Assembly: GCA_046726435.1 (NCBI GenBank)
Contig: JBKPAM010000038.1
Span: 1 to 52,970, forward strand
Length of the DNA stretch: 52,970 nt
Direction of reading: 5' to 3'
From: AC-32 sp046726435
Lineage (GTDB): Bacteria; Actinomycetota; Thermoleophilia; Gaiellales; Gaiellaceae
Part shown: positions 8,403 to 16,352 of the stretch, piece by piece
How positions within the stretch are numbered: the first letter of the stretch is position 1
Layout of the letters: each line of letters begins with the position of its first letter
The notes under the pieces: model-generated
Database searches by the model: none
The model's input: the letters and a program-made list of their open reading frames with translations, nothing else
Told to the model about the DNA's origin: nothing
Translations under genes and position numbers: made by a program

Positions 8403-8442
8403 TTCTTAGGAAATTCTCAGACGACGCTCAGCTTTGTCTTAG
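8403..8442 (+). promoter_or_regulatory. Array C2: four 11-bp phased TTCTYAG repeats
   Basis: Plus-strand TTCTTAG (8403), TTCTCAG (8414), CGCTCAG (8425) and GTCTTAG (8436), exactly 11 bp apart. The orientation points to plus-strand transcription, yet the next thing on that strand is not HtrA but a hairpin-terminated segment (8465-8535). It may serve the short transcript, the regulator gene in reverse, or both. Confidence 0.65.
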
Positions 8443-8464
8443 AAGCGGGTGATCAGATGGACGC

Positions 8465-8535
8465 GTCATCGACCAAGGGATCCCCCATCCCCTTGGGGTG
8501 CGAGCGGCCCCGCCTCGGCGGGGCCATTCGTTTCT
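8465..8535 (+). ncRNA. Possible regulator-controlled short RNA with C-rich loop
   Basis: Behind array C2 and a weak -10 (TCAGAT, 8453-8458) lies a segment able to form two hairpins. Stem 1 pairs CCAAGGGAT (8473-8481) with ATCCCCTTGG (8487-8496) around a CCCCC loop; stem 2 is a terminator. No coding gene occupies this strand between the regulator and HtrA, so the terminator must end a short transcript. A C-rich loop could pair with Shine-Dalgarno sequences. A 26-codon frame (ATG 8457 to TAG 8537) runs through it but includes the terminator stem, so coding is less likely. Confidence 0.4.
8506..8535 (+). terminator. Rho-independent terminator upstream of HtrA
   Basis: A perfect 9-bp stem GGCCCCGCC/GGCGGGGCC (8506-8514 with 8517-8525; more likely 8 bp with a 4-nt loop) is followed on the plus strand by ATTCGTTTCT. 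The opposite strand has no T-rich tail, so it acts on plus-strand transcripts. Confidence 0.7.
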
Positions 8536-8549
8536 AGGAACCCTTTGGT

Positions 8550-8589
8550 TTCTTACGAACCTCTTATCAGCATCTCATCGCGGTCTTAG
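8550..8589 (+). promoter_or_regulatory. Array D: four 11-bp phased TTCTTAG-like repeats upstream of HtrA
   Basis: TTCTTAC (8550), CTCTTAT (8561), ATCTCAT (8572) and GTCTTAG (8583) repeat every 11 bp, 51-90 bp before the HtrA ATG. Seen from the gene they have the same direction as arrays A and B. A -10-like CATAGG follows near 8604. Likely activation site for the local response regulator. Confidence 0.7.
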
Positions 8590-8639
8590 GGGAAATTGCT
8601 CTCATAGGACTTGCCAACAAACGGAAAGGAACTTCCCCA

Positions 8640-9710
8640 ATGCCTCGCCGCCCGCACAGAACCCTCGCACTGTCTCTCCTAGCAGCAGCCTGCCTCGGTG
8701 CGGGCGGCGGGGCCGTCGCCTACGCGACGCTCTCCGACGGGAAAACCGTGGTCAAGCCGGTCACGGTCCAGCGCTCGGAAGCGGTCTCGAACTCTTCAGC
8801 ACCCCTTTCCGTCAACCAGATCTACCGGCGCGCGTACCGCGGCGTGGTCGAGATCACGGTCACCATGAACGGCAGCACTTCGCCCTTCCCCGGCGGCGGC
8901 ACCGCGCCGGCGCAGGCACAGGGCTCGGGCTGGGTCTACGACTCGGACGGCCACATCGTCACGAACGAGCACGTGGTGGACGGCGCGACCTCTGTGAAGG
9001 TTCAGTTCTGGAACGGCAAGACCTACTCGGCCAGCGTCGTCGGCACTGACCCATCGACCGACCTCGCAGTGATCAAGGTCGACGCGCCCTCGTCGGTGCT
9101 CCACCCGCTCACCGTCGCCGACTCGTCGAAGGTGCAGGTCGGTGACGGCGTGGTCGCGATCGGCAGCCCCTTCGGGCTCGAGGAGACGGTCACGAGCGGC
9201 ATCGTCAGCGCCCTCCATCGCGCGATCGAGGCCCCGAACAACTTCACGATCAACGACTCCATCCAGACCGACGCCGCGATCAACCACGGCAACTCCGGTG
9301 GCCCGCTGCTGAACGCGCAGGGCCAGGTGATCGGCGTCAACGCACAGATCAAGAGCGACTCGGGCGGCAACGAGGGCGTCGGCTTCTCGATCCCGTCCAA
9401 CACCGTTCGCTCGATCGCCTCGCAGCTGATCTCGTCCGGCAAGGTCGAGCACGCCTACCTCGGGATCGCGGTCGACTCGACCGCGAGCTCCGCGCGGGTC
9501 GCCGAGGTGAAGCCCTCGACCCCGGCGGCGAAGGCCGGGCTGAAGACCGGCGACGTGATCGTCTCCGTGGACGGCACGAGCATCGGCACCGGCGACGACC
9601 TCACCCGCGCGATCGACTCGCACAAGCCCGGCGACTCGGTGACCCTGACGTACCGCCGCGGCGGCAGCGAGCACAGCGTCGACGTGACGCTGGGCACGCG
9701 CCCCTCGTAA
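8640..9710 (+). CDS. HtrA/DegP-like serine protease with PDZ domain
   Basis: A 356-residue membrane-anchored or secreted protease for misfolded envelope proteins. The N-terminal hydrophobic segment is about 9-30; the trypsin-like domain (about 60-255) has the triad His111 (TNEHVVDG), Asp141 (STDLAVIK) and Ser219 (HGNSGGPLL); one PDZ domain (about 262-350) includes AYLGIAVD and AAKAGLKTGDVIVSVDG. All catalytic residues are intact. The ATG is preceded by AAAGGA about 11 nt upstream. The gene is divergent from the two-component operon and carries the same 11-bp motif array, matching the known pairing of envelope-stress regulators with HtrA (CpxAR-DegP, MprAB-PepD). A strong hairpin closes the unit. 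Confidence 0.95.
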   Translation: MPRRPHRTLALSLLAAACLGAGGGAVAYATLSDGKTVVKPVTVQRSEAVSNSSAPLSVNQIYRRAYRGVVEITVTMNGSTSPFPGGGTAPAQAQGSGWVYDSDGHIVTNEHVVDGATSVKVQFWNGKTYSASVVGTDPSTDLAVIKVDAPSSVLHPLTVADSSKVQVGDGVVAIGSPFGLEETVTSGIVSALHRAIEAPNNFTINDSIQTDAAINHGNSGGPLLNAQGQVIGVNAQIKSDSGGNEGVGFSIPSNTVRSIASQLISSGKVEHAYLGIAVDSTASSARVAEVKPSTPAAKAGLKTGDVIVSVDGTSIGTGDDLTRAIDSHKPGDSVTLTYRRGGSEHSVDVTLGTRPS

Positions 9711-9722
9711 CACGCGGCCGGC

Positions 9723-9759
9723 ATTCGCGGGGGAGCCGGACTGGAGCTCCCCCGCGAAT
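9723..9759 (+). terminator. Strong hairpin terminator after htrA
   Basis: A perfect 14-bp inverted repeat (9723-9736 with 9746-9759) around a 9-nt loop, 13 bp after the HtrA stop. There is no T-run, as is usual for high-GC actinobacteria. Confidence 0.75.
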
Positions 9760-9790
9760 CCAGTCGAGCCCGGGTGGCTAGAGTCAGACC

Positions 9791-10990
9791 GTGGCCAGGG
9801 TGTCGGCGCAGGAGCTGGCCGAGCTCGCTGCGTGCTCGCCCGAGTACGTGCAGCGGCTGGCGGATCTCGGCCTGCTGGGAAAGGACGAGGACGACGGACT
9901 GTTCGCCTCGACAGAGGTCCACGTCGTCGGGCTGATGGCCGCGTTCGAGGAGGCCGGGATCTCGCTGGAGGACGTCGCCCGGGGTGTTGCCGTGGGAGAG
10001 CTGTCCTTTCCGCTGGGGCTCTTCCTCCCCGAGCCCCCACCGATGTCGGGCACGTACGCCGAGCTCGGGGAACGGCTCGGACGATCGCCCGAGCTGCTGC
10101 GGCGTCTCAGCAGCGAGCTCGGCCTGCCCGCGCCTCACGACGACCGTGTGCGCGACGAGGATGCCGAGGTCCTTTCGCTGCTCGTTACGAAGCTCGACCT
10201 CGCAGACGACGACGAGCTCTCGCGCTTCGCGCGGCTCTACGGCGGCAACGTGCAGCGAATGGTCGTCTCGGGGCTGCAGTTCTTCGACACCGCCGTGCAA
10301 CAGCGGGTCGGGGCGCTCGGGCTGCCGAGCGACGAACGTGACCGCCTCGTCTACGAGCGCGCGGCCGGCTACACGGAGCTCGTCAGCAGCATCGTGCCGT
10401 GGCTTCAGCGCCGGTATCGCGAGCGCTCGGTGCTCGAGTACATCGTCGGCGTGACCGAGGGGTTCATGGAGGAGCGCGGGATCAGGCCTCCGCAACCGCG
10501 GCAGCCGCCCGCGATCGCCTTCCTCGACCTCACCGGCTACACCGCCCTCGCGGAGGAGCAAGGCGACGAAGCCGCGGCCCAGCTGGCCGCGAGTCTCGCG
10601 AGCCTGGTCCAGTACGCGGCGCAGGCGCACCGCGGCAGGCCCGTGAAGTGGCTTGGCGACGGCGTCATGTTCCACTTCGCCGACCCCGGCAGCGCCATCC
10701 TCAGCGGCCTCGATTTGGTCGAGCAGACCGAGCGCGAGACGTCGGTGCCGGCGCGCGTCGGCATCAACGCGGGGGCGGTGATCGCGCAGGAAGGCGACTA
10801 CTTCGGCCGGACGGTCAATGTCGCCGCGAGGATCGCCGACTACGCGCGCCCGCGCGAGGTGCTGGTCAGTGAAGCGGCCAGGCGCGAAGCCGGGGTCGAG
10901 CAGGTCGAGTTCGAGCTCGTCGGCGACGTGCCGCTCAAGGGCGTGTCGCAGGCGGTGCGCCTGCATCGAGCCGTCCGCGCGCCGGCCTGA
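9791..10990 (+). CDS. Class III adenylate/guanylate cyclase with MerR-like N-terminal region
   Basis: A 399-residue cytoplasmic protein. The N-terminus (about 5-70) looks like a MerR-type helix-turn-helix (VSAQELAELAACSPEYVQRLADLGLL), followed by a helical region and a C-terminal class III cyclase domain (about 238-395). The cyclase has metal Asp246 (FLDLTGYT) and Asp290 (WLGDGVMF), purine-contacting Lys286, and the transition-state pair Asn343/Arg347 (VNVAARI), so it should be catalytically competent and make cAMP (Lys favours ATP). It has no transmembrane helix. The GTG start is the first codon of a well-formed frame; it is probably monocistronic, followed by a hairpin at 11057. Confidence 0.9.
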   Translation: MARVSAQELAELAACSPEYVQRLADLGLLGKDEDDGLFASTEVHVVGLMAAFEEAGISLEDVARGVAVGELSFPLGLFLPEPPPMSGTYAELGERLGRSPELLRRLSSELGLPAPHDDRVRDEDAEVLSLLVTKLDLADDDELSRFARLYGGNVQRMVVSGLQFFDTAVQQRVGALGLPSDERDRLVYERAAGYTELVSSIVPWLQRRYRERSVLEYIVGVTEGFMEERGIRPPQPRQPPAIAFLDLTGYTALAEEQGDEAAAQLAASLASLVQYAAQAHRGRPVKWLGDGVMFHFADPGSAILSGLDLVEQTERETSVPARVGINAGAVIAQEGDYFGRTVNVAARIADYARPREVLVSEAARREAGVEQVEFELVGDVPLKGVSQAVRLHRAVRAPA

Positions 10991-11056
10991 GCTCCGCGAG
11001 CCCGTACCGCGGCTGCTGCTCATAACTGCCCGCGCGGTCAACATCTTCAGGTAGCC

Positions 11057-11085
11057 CTCCGGGCCGACCTGAATCCGGCCCGGAG
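11057..11085. terminator. Bidirectional hairpin between convergent genes
   Basis: CTCCGGGCCG (11057-11066) pairs perfectly with CGGCCCGGAG (11076-11085) across a 9-nt loop, between the stops of the cyclase gene and the convergent secreted protein gene. Confidence 0.65.
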
Positions 11086-11110
11086 CACCGATGAGGATGT
11101 CGGGCTTCCC

Positions 11111-12592
11111 CTATGTCTTCTTCCCCTTGCTTACTTTCAGCCTCACCTTGGAGCCTGCGGCGAGTTTCTTGCCGGGCTTTGGCTTCTGGGAGATCACGCG
11201 GCCCTTCTTCACCTTGGCCGAGAACGCCTTCGTCACCTTTCCGACCGAGCAGTGCGCCTTCCTGATGGCCCGCTTCGCCGCGCGGAGCTTTTTGCCCTTC
11301 ACCTTGGGAATGACGCACAGGACCTTGAACGTCGCAGTGACGGAGCGATTCGCGCTCATGGTCAGGCTGCAGGTTCCGGTGCCCAAGCACGCGCCCGACC
11401 AGCCTGCGAATCTGGAGCGTGCCGAGGCGAAGGCGGTGAGCGTCACGGCGGTGCCGTGCTTGAAGGCGTGCGCGCAGGTCGAGCCGCAGCTGATGCCGGC
11501 CGGGCTGGAGGTCACCGTCCCGGTCCCGCGTCCCGCCTTGGTGAGCGTGAGCGTCTTGTCGGGCGGAGGCGGTGGAGGCGGCGTGAAGACCGCCTTGATC
11601 GAAGTCACCCGGTAGGCGGGGTAGTGGCAGGTCGGGTTCGAGGAGCAGTACGGGCGTCCTCCTCGCCAACCGATGAAGCGAGAACCGGCGAGGGGTTGCG
11701 CGGTCAGCGTCGGCGTCTCACCCTGCTCGAACCGCGCACTGCAGATAGATCCGCAGGTGATCTGCTCACTCAAACGAGAGCGGCTCGAGGTCACCCTTCC
11801 CCCGCTCTTGGCATCGACCAAGACCCGGAGCCGAACCTTCTGGCGCGGCGGGACGACCTCCGGATCCTCTGTCGCGTCCTTGAACTTCGCCCCGACGACG
11901 TCGTTGCCCGAAAGGAAGAGCGTGCAGGTCGGCGAGGTTCCGGCCTCCAGGCAGGCGCTGTGCTGACCCGGATCCCCCGTGGTGAAGCCGCTCCAGCTGT
12001 CGAACTCGCTGGCGGGCGATGCGGTCAGCGTGACCGGGACTACAGAGAGAGCGTCGAAGTCTGCCGAGCAGGCTCCGGCTCCCGTCGACGAACAGCTGAT
12101 CTGGCCGTCGGAGCTCGTGATCTTCTCTTCCTGGGTGGGCGCGGGGCCAAAGGCCGGGACGATGCCAAGAGTCGTTGGCGTCCAGGTTGCCACCACCGAG
12201 CGATCCGAGTCCATGTTGACGACGCACGGGCCCGTTCCCTCGCACTCGAACACGCTCCACCCGGCGAACCCCGTTGCAGGGACCGGCGTCAGCGTCACGT
12301 TCTCCCCCTGCGTGACGGTGTAGAAGCATGATTTTCCTTGGTCCCGAGCGTTGCTCACGTCGCAGGGGTCGGCAGTGCCGGGCTGCGGGACCGCATTGGC
12401 GGACACGTCGACGGCCAGATCTTGGCGCACGCCGGTGCCTGTCAACTGGAGGGTCGTGGTCGCCGCCGGGCGTAGGCCCCGTGCCTGGGGCGCCGTCGAA
12501 GCCGCGGGCACGAGCACAAGCATCACGACAAGAGCGAAAGACCGAGCGAGACCACGCCCCAAACGGTTGAATCCGGTGGCGGCCGACGGCAT
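11111..12592 (-). CDS. Secreted protein with divergent InlB B-repeats and a C-terminal PASTA domain
   Basis: A 493-residue exported protein: signal peptide about 1-36, then at least three beta-grasp repeats of the divergent InlB/Listeria-Bacteroides type (each with a VTLTxxPAxGxxFxGW-like core, e.g. VTLTPVPATGFAGW, LTAQPLAGSRFIGW, VTLTAFASARSRFAGW), each with cysteine pairs near a CGSxC motif. A Pro-rich linker (PPPPPPP) precedes the third, and a PASTA domain (about 430-490: IPKVKGKKLRAAKRAI...KPGKKLAAGSKVRLKVSKG) ends the protein. PASTA domains bind peptidoglycan or beta-lactams, so it probably sits in the wall. It is 59 bp downstream of the TIR-WD40 gene on the same strand; link to that system is not evident. 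Confidence 0.85.
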   Translation of the reverse strand: MPSAATGFNRLGRGLARSFALVVMLVLVPAASTAPQARGLRPAATTTLQLTGTGVRQDLAVDVSANAVPQPGTADPCDVSNARDQGKSCFYTVTQGENVTLTPVPATGFAGWSVFECEGTGPCVVNMDSDRSVVATWTPTTLGIVPAFGPAPTQEEKITSSDGQISCSSTGAGACSADFDALSVVPVTLTASPASEFDSWSGFTTGDPGQHSACLEAGTSPTCTLFLSGNDVVGAKFKDATEDPEVVPPRQKVRLRVLVDAKSGGRVTSSRSRLSEQITCGSICSARFEQGETPTLTAQPLAGSRFIGWRGGRPYCSSNPTCHYPAYRVTSIKAVFTPPPPPPPDKTLTLTKAGRGTGTVTSSPAGISCGSTCAHAFKHGTAVTLTAFASARSRFAGWSGACLGTGTCSLTMSANRSVTATFKVLCVIPKVKGKKLRAAKRAIRKAHCSVGKVTKAFSAKVKKGRVISQKPKPGKKLAAGSKVRLKVSKGKKT

Positions 12593-12651
12593 CCAGGCGG
12601 CTCCTTGTGGCTGGTGCTACAAGTCCAGGATCCCACCGGCCTCCCGGGATG

Positions 12652-15363
12652 TCAATCGCACTTCGCGAACGCATCCTCCTCCCGAGCCCGAACCTGGGGC
12701 GTGACACGCGCCGCGGCCAGACAGACGAGCGAGCGGAGGGGGCGGCACTCGGCGCAGTCGAAGATCGTCGCTCGGCCGTCGGCGCCCGCAACCGCCAGGC
12801 GCCGACCCCGCGGGGCGAAGGCGGCGCTCTCGAGCTCTGCGGCCCTGGTGTGAAACGCCGTCACCAGATCGCCGCCGGGGACGGTCCAGACCCTCGCAGC
12901 ACCGTCGTGACCGGCCGTCACCAGGTACCGCCCGTCGGCGCTGAACCCGACGGCGGTGACAGTGTCCCGGTGCGCGGCCACCCGGACGATGCGCCTCTTC
13001 GAACGCAGATCCCAAACCCAGACCGCCCCGGTGGAGCCGCCGGCGGCAACACGCTGGCCGCTCGGGTCGAACGCGACGCTCGCCAGTTCACCCCGGCAAC
13101 GGAACGCTGCGACGAGCGAGCGGTCGCCCACGCGCCAGACGCGCACCTCGTCGCCTCCGGCGGCGGCGAGCAGCGAGCCGGACGGCGAGAATGCGACACC
13201 ATCGTCCCTGTCGGCAAACCCTCCGCGTGCCATCACGAGCTTCCGCTGTCTCCAACGCCAGACGCGAACGACGGGACTACCCTTGGCGCCCGCCTGGCCG
13301 GCGGCCGCGACGAGCTGTCCGTCGGGCGAGAACGCCGCGTCGAGAAGCGGCGTCTCTACGGGCCGTCGGAGAGTCGACAGGAGCGCCCCCGAGGACGACT
13401 CCCAGACCTTCGCAGTCCCGTCAGCGCCAGCCGTCAGGACAAGCCGCCCGTCGCGGCTGAACTGCGCGCTCTCGACCCAATCACCGACGCGACGTCCATG
13501 GCCCAGGACGTGCAGGACCCGGCCTCGCTGGAGGCGCCAGATGCGGGCTGTTCGATCCTCGCTTGCCGTCACAACGCGTTCCCCGCTCTGGTCGAAGGCA
13601 ACGTCGTGCAGCCGTTGCCTGTTTTGACGAGGGAGATCGACCAGAACCGGATCCGCCGTCGTCGACCAGATTCTGATCGTGCCGTCTTCGCCGCCCGTCA
13701 CGATCGTCTTGCCGTCCGCCGCGAAGGCCGCGCTGTGCACGATCCCGTTGTGGCCGCGGAGCTCGGCGAGCTGTCTTCCCGTTCCCGCGTCCCAGATCGC
13801 CGCGGTCTCGTCGTCGCTCGCGGTGACGAGCAACCGCCCATTCGGGCTGAATGCAACGCTCTCGATCGCGCCCGAGTGCCCATTGAGATCGACTGAGCTG
13901 CGCGTGCGGACGTTCCAGATCCGAGCGCGGCCGCGCATATCCCCGGTCGCAACGTGGGTACCGTCGGGACTGAGGGCGACTGCCCACACCTCCGCGCCGC
14001 TCGACGGAAAGACCCGAGCGCGCTTCGAGGGCAACACCCTGACGATGGCTCGCGTACCACCGGCCGTCGCCAGTCGTGAACCGTCGGCACTGAACGAAAC
14101 CGCCGTCACGGGTGACGGCTGCCCGGTCGGCTCGAGGACGTCGATCGACGCGCCCCCGTCCGCCCGCCAGAGACGGACCTTCCCGTCGAAGTCTCCGGTC
14201 GCCACGAGCTTCCCGTCTGGGCGGAAGGCGGCCGCAAGCGGTCCGCCCTTCCGGTCGAAGGTCGCGAGCGGCCGTCGGCTGCTCTTCGATGTCGACCAGA
14301 TGGCCACTCCCGCCCTGCCGGCGCCGAGCAAACGGGTGCCGTCGGGACTGAACTGGACGACCTTTGCCGGAACGCCTTCGAGCCGTCGTGTCCCAGCGAG
14401 CTTGCCCGTTCGAAGGGTCAAGATGTGGATGCTGCCGTCCCCGAGAGCGGCGGCGACAAGCCCGCCCTTCGGATCGACATCGATGTCGGGAACCGGCCGG
14501 CGCGCATCGATGATCGCGCGCAGGCTTGAGTTACGCAGGGCCTGGCGTAGCGCGTTCTCCGCCTCGGTGGTAGACGCTGTTGTGGCGGCGCGGGCCGCAA
14601 GAGCGAGGCTTTGCTCCGGATCGGTGTCGAGGGCGACGACCGCTTCGGCGGCGAGCTGCCGCGAGGTCGCGAGCCTCGCCCGCTCGTCGGCGTGATTCCG
14701 CTGGATGAAGGCGTAGATCGCGGCGAGGCCCGCGAGAACAGTCAGGAGCGTGAGCAGGCCGATCGCACCGCCGACGAGCTGTTTCGTGCGGCGGCGCTGG
14801 CGGGCGTCCTCACCGACGATCGCATCCTTGTCGGTGCCGCGGATCGCCGCCGCGAGCGTGGCCGCGCCGTCGACGAACCGCGGATTGCGCGCAAGGCCCT
14901 CGTCCGGCTGCACGCCCGTGAAGTCGACCCACAGCGGCTCGGCGTCGAAGACGTGCCTCAGGCCCGGCGGGATCGCATTCGTCTGCGACCCGTCGAAGTC
15001 TCCGTGCGCATCATCCCAAGCGATCGCGCCGGAGGTGAGCGCTATGAACAGCCGGTCGGATGGCTTGCCCGCGCACCAGGTCCTGACCTCCCGGTCGACC
15101 CAGGGGCTGGCGGCGGCTTGTGCGGAGGCAAGGAGGACGAAGCTGTCAGAGCCGGCGAGGGCGTTCTCGATCTCTGCGCCGAGATCCGACGCGGCCACCA
15201 GGTTCGTCTGGTCGCGGAAGACACGCGGGGGCCACCACTGCCACCACTTGTAGATCGGGCGGGCGATCCGGTTGAGGATCCGCTGGAGCTCTGCCGCGAA
15301 GACGCTATCGCCAGCGTGACTGTACGAAATGAATGCCTCGTACTGCCGGGTTCGGAGCGCCAC
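12652..15363 (-). CDS. TIR - transmembrane - WD40 repeat protein
   Basis: A 903-residue three-part protein. Residues 5-175 form a TIR domain (YEAFISYSHAGDS; S-P-W-V-D-R-E with the WxxxE motif Trp88-Glu92, Glu92 being the expected catalytic glutamate of NAD-cleaving TIRs). One transmembrane helix follows at about 196-220, then a helical linker (ARLATSRQLAAEAVVALDTD) of the kind that precedes propellers in STAND-like proteins, then about fourteen WD40 blades (about 285-890), probably two seven-bladed propellers. A TIR hydrolase would make or destroy an NAD-derived signal; the propellers probably sense an invader or partner. It is the last of four genes, 21 bp behind the second SLATT gene. GTG start at 15363. 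Confidence 0.88.
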   Translation of the reverse strand: MALRTRQYEAFISYSHAGDSVFAAELQRILNRIARPIYKWWQWWPPRVFRDQTNLVAASDLGAEIENALAGSDSFVLLASAQAAASPWVDREVRTWCAGKPSDRLFIALTSGAIAWDDAHGDFDGSQTNAIPPGLRHVFDAEPLWVDFTGVQPDEGLARNPRFVDGAATLAAAIRGTDKDAIVGEDARQRRRTKQLVGGAIGLLTLLTVLAGLAAIYAFIQRNHADERARLATSRQLAAEAVVALDTDPEQSLALAARAATTASTTEAENALRQALRNSSLRAIIDARRPVPDIDVDPKGGLVAAALGDGSIHILTLRTGKLAGTRRLEGVPAKVVQFSPDGTRLLGAGRAGVAIWSTSKSSRRPLATFDRKGGPLAAAFRPDGKLVATGDFDGKVRLWRADGGASIDVLEPTGQPSPVTAVSFSADGSRLATAGGTRAIVRVLPSKRARVFPSSGAEVWAVALSPDGTHVATGDMRGRARIWNVRTRSSVDLNGHSGAIESVAFSPNGRLLVTASDDETAAIWDAGTGRQLAELRGHNGIVHSAAFAADGKTIVTGGEDGTIRIWSTTADPVLVDLPRQNRQRLHDVAFDQSGERVVTASEDRTARIWRLQRGRVLHVLGHGRRVGDWVESAQFSRDGRLVLTAGADGTAKVWESSSGALLSTLRRPVETPLLDAAFSPDGQLVAAAGQAGAKGSPVVRVWRWRQRKLVMARGGFADRDDGVAFSPSGSLLAAAGGDEVRVWRVGDRSLVAAFRCRGELASVAFDPSGQRVAAGGSTGAVWVWDLRSKRRIVRVAAHRDTVTAVGFSADGRYLVTAGHDGAARVWTVPGGDLVTAFHTRAAELESAAFAPRGRRLAVAGADGRATIFDCAECRPLRSLVCLAAARVTPQVRAREEDAFAKCD

Positions 15364-15384
15364 CGGTCAGGGCGTCGCGCCCGC

Positions 15385-15843
15385 TCACCCCGCTTCCTGG
15401 TTGGCGTGCGGTTCCGCCGCCAGCTGTCCCCACTGGCCGCGCTCTTTCTCGAGGATCCGCTCGACGTCGATGACGTAGCCGGAGACCGCCGACTGGGCCT
15501 CGGAACGAGCGCTTCGCGGTGGCTGAATCCGACGCAGGTTTCGGGCGGCGTCACGCGAGAGCTTCGAGACGCGCTCGAATGCGTACAGCCCGTTGTAGGC
15601 CGAGAGAACGGTCGTCGCAGCGGGCAGAACGGCGGCGAGGACTGCCCAGACGAGCTTGCCCGCGATATCAAGGCCGGACAAGACCGCGACGACACCCGCG
15701 ATACCGAAGACAAGCGCCGTGATCAGCAGAAGCTGCTTGTGCGCGGCCTCGGCTCTCGCCGCAACGTGCTCGTGATAGCGGCGCTGATCCTCGACCCGTG
15801 CCAACCTGTACACCTCGAGAAACTGCTCCTCCCGCGAGCTCAT
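15385..15843 (-). CDS. SLATT-family 2TM effector, copy B
   Basis: A 152-residue protein with an N-terminal amphipathic helix, two transmembrane helices (about 37-57 and 63-84) joined by a short turn, and a C-terminal coiled, basic helix (YAFERVSKLSRDAARNL). This pattern is that of SLATT domains (SMODS and SLOG-associating 2TM effectors), which are thought to form pores or disturb the membrane when a nucleotide sensor fires. The ATG overlaps the stop of the upstream SLATT gene (ATGA, 15840-15843), so both copies should be made in fixed ratio. Sequence differs strongly from copy A. Function is inferred from family. Confidence 0.8.
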   Translation of the reverse strand: MSSREEQFLEVYRLARVEDQRRYHEHVAARAEAAHKQLLLITALVFGIAGVVAVLSGLDIAGKLVWAVLAAVLPAATTVLSAYNGLYAFERVSKLSRDAARNLRRIQPPRSARSEAQSAVSGYVIDVERILEKERGQWGQLAAEPHANQEAG

Positions 15844-16352
15844 GTCGAGTCTCCCGCCGCGATCCCGTCGACCTGACGGCGAAGGCGAGCTAGGCGCTCG
15901 TCATCGTCATCCGTGTCGTAGGGTCGAACGCGGCCGAGAAAGAGGAAGTACTCGCCCCGCAGCCGCTCCGCCTTGAGCCGGCTCGTGAAGTAATCACGCT
16001 GGGCGTCCCGCCCGCGGATGTACGAGACTGCACCGGCGAGCGCGCCCGCGACGAGCGCTTCGGCAATGCCGATCGTGGTCACGCCTCCGCCTAGCGCGGC
16101 CTGCACGGCTCCGAGCGACGTCGCTGCTGCACCGCCGACGATGACGTACAGCTGCCCGAGCCGGAACGTGTTCTCGGCGCGAATCGCTGACTCGTCCAGC
16201 TCGTAGAAGTCCGGCAAGAGCTCGCCCTCGAGGATCTCGAAATCGGCCCCGAGAGCCGGCACTGCATCTCGGAGCTCGGACCGGACCAGGGGATGGCGGC
16301 GGTACCGGCGCCCGCGCGGGCGGGGAAGCGAAGCGAGAAGAGCGGGCGTCAC
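15840..16352 (-). CDS. SLATT/DUF4231-like 2TM effector, copy A
   Basis: A 170-residue protein with a basic N-terminus, two transmembrane segments (about 65-88 and 92-112) and a charged helix after TM2 (YFTSRLKAERLRGEYFLFLGR) typical of the DUF4231/SLATT group. An acidic DDDDE patch is near the C-terminus. The GTG start overlaps the stop of the SLOG gene (GTGA, 16349-16352) and its stop overlaps the start of copy B, which is strong evidence that sensor and both membrane proteins work together. The likely role is a membrane effector opened by the SLOG sensor. Confidence 0.8.
   Translation of the reverse strand: MTPALLASLPRPRGRRYRRHPLVRSELRDAVPALGADFEILEGELLPDFYELDESAIRAENTFRLGQLYVIVGGAAATSLGAVQAALGGGVTTIGIAEALVAGALAGAVSYIRGRDAQRDYFTSRLKAERLRGEYFLFLGRVRPYDTDDDDERLARLRRQVDGIAAGDST

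Noticed and set aside
8457..8537. 26-residue peptide gene upstream of htrA
   Set aside because: It has no clear ribosome site and its last third is the terminator stem; kept only as an alternative to the short RNA.
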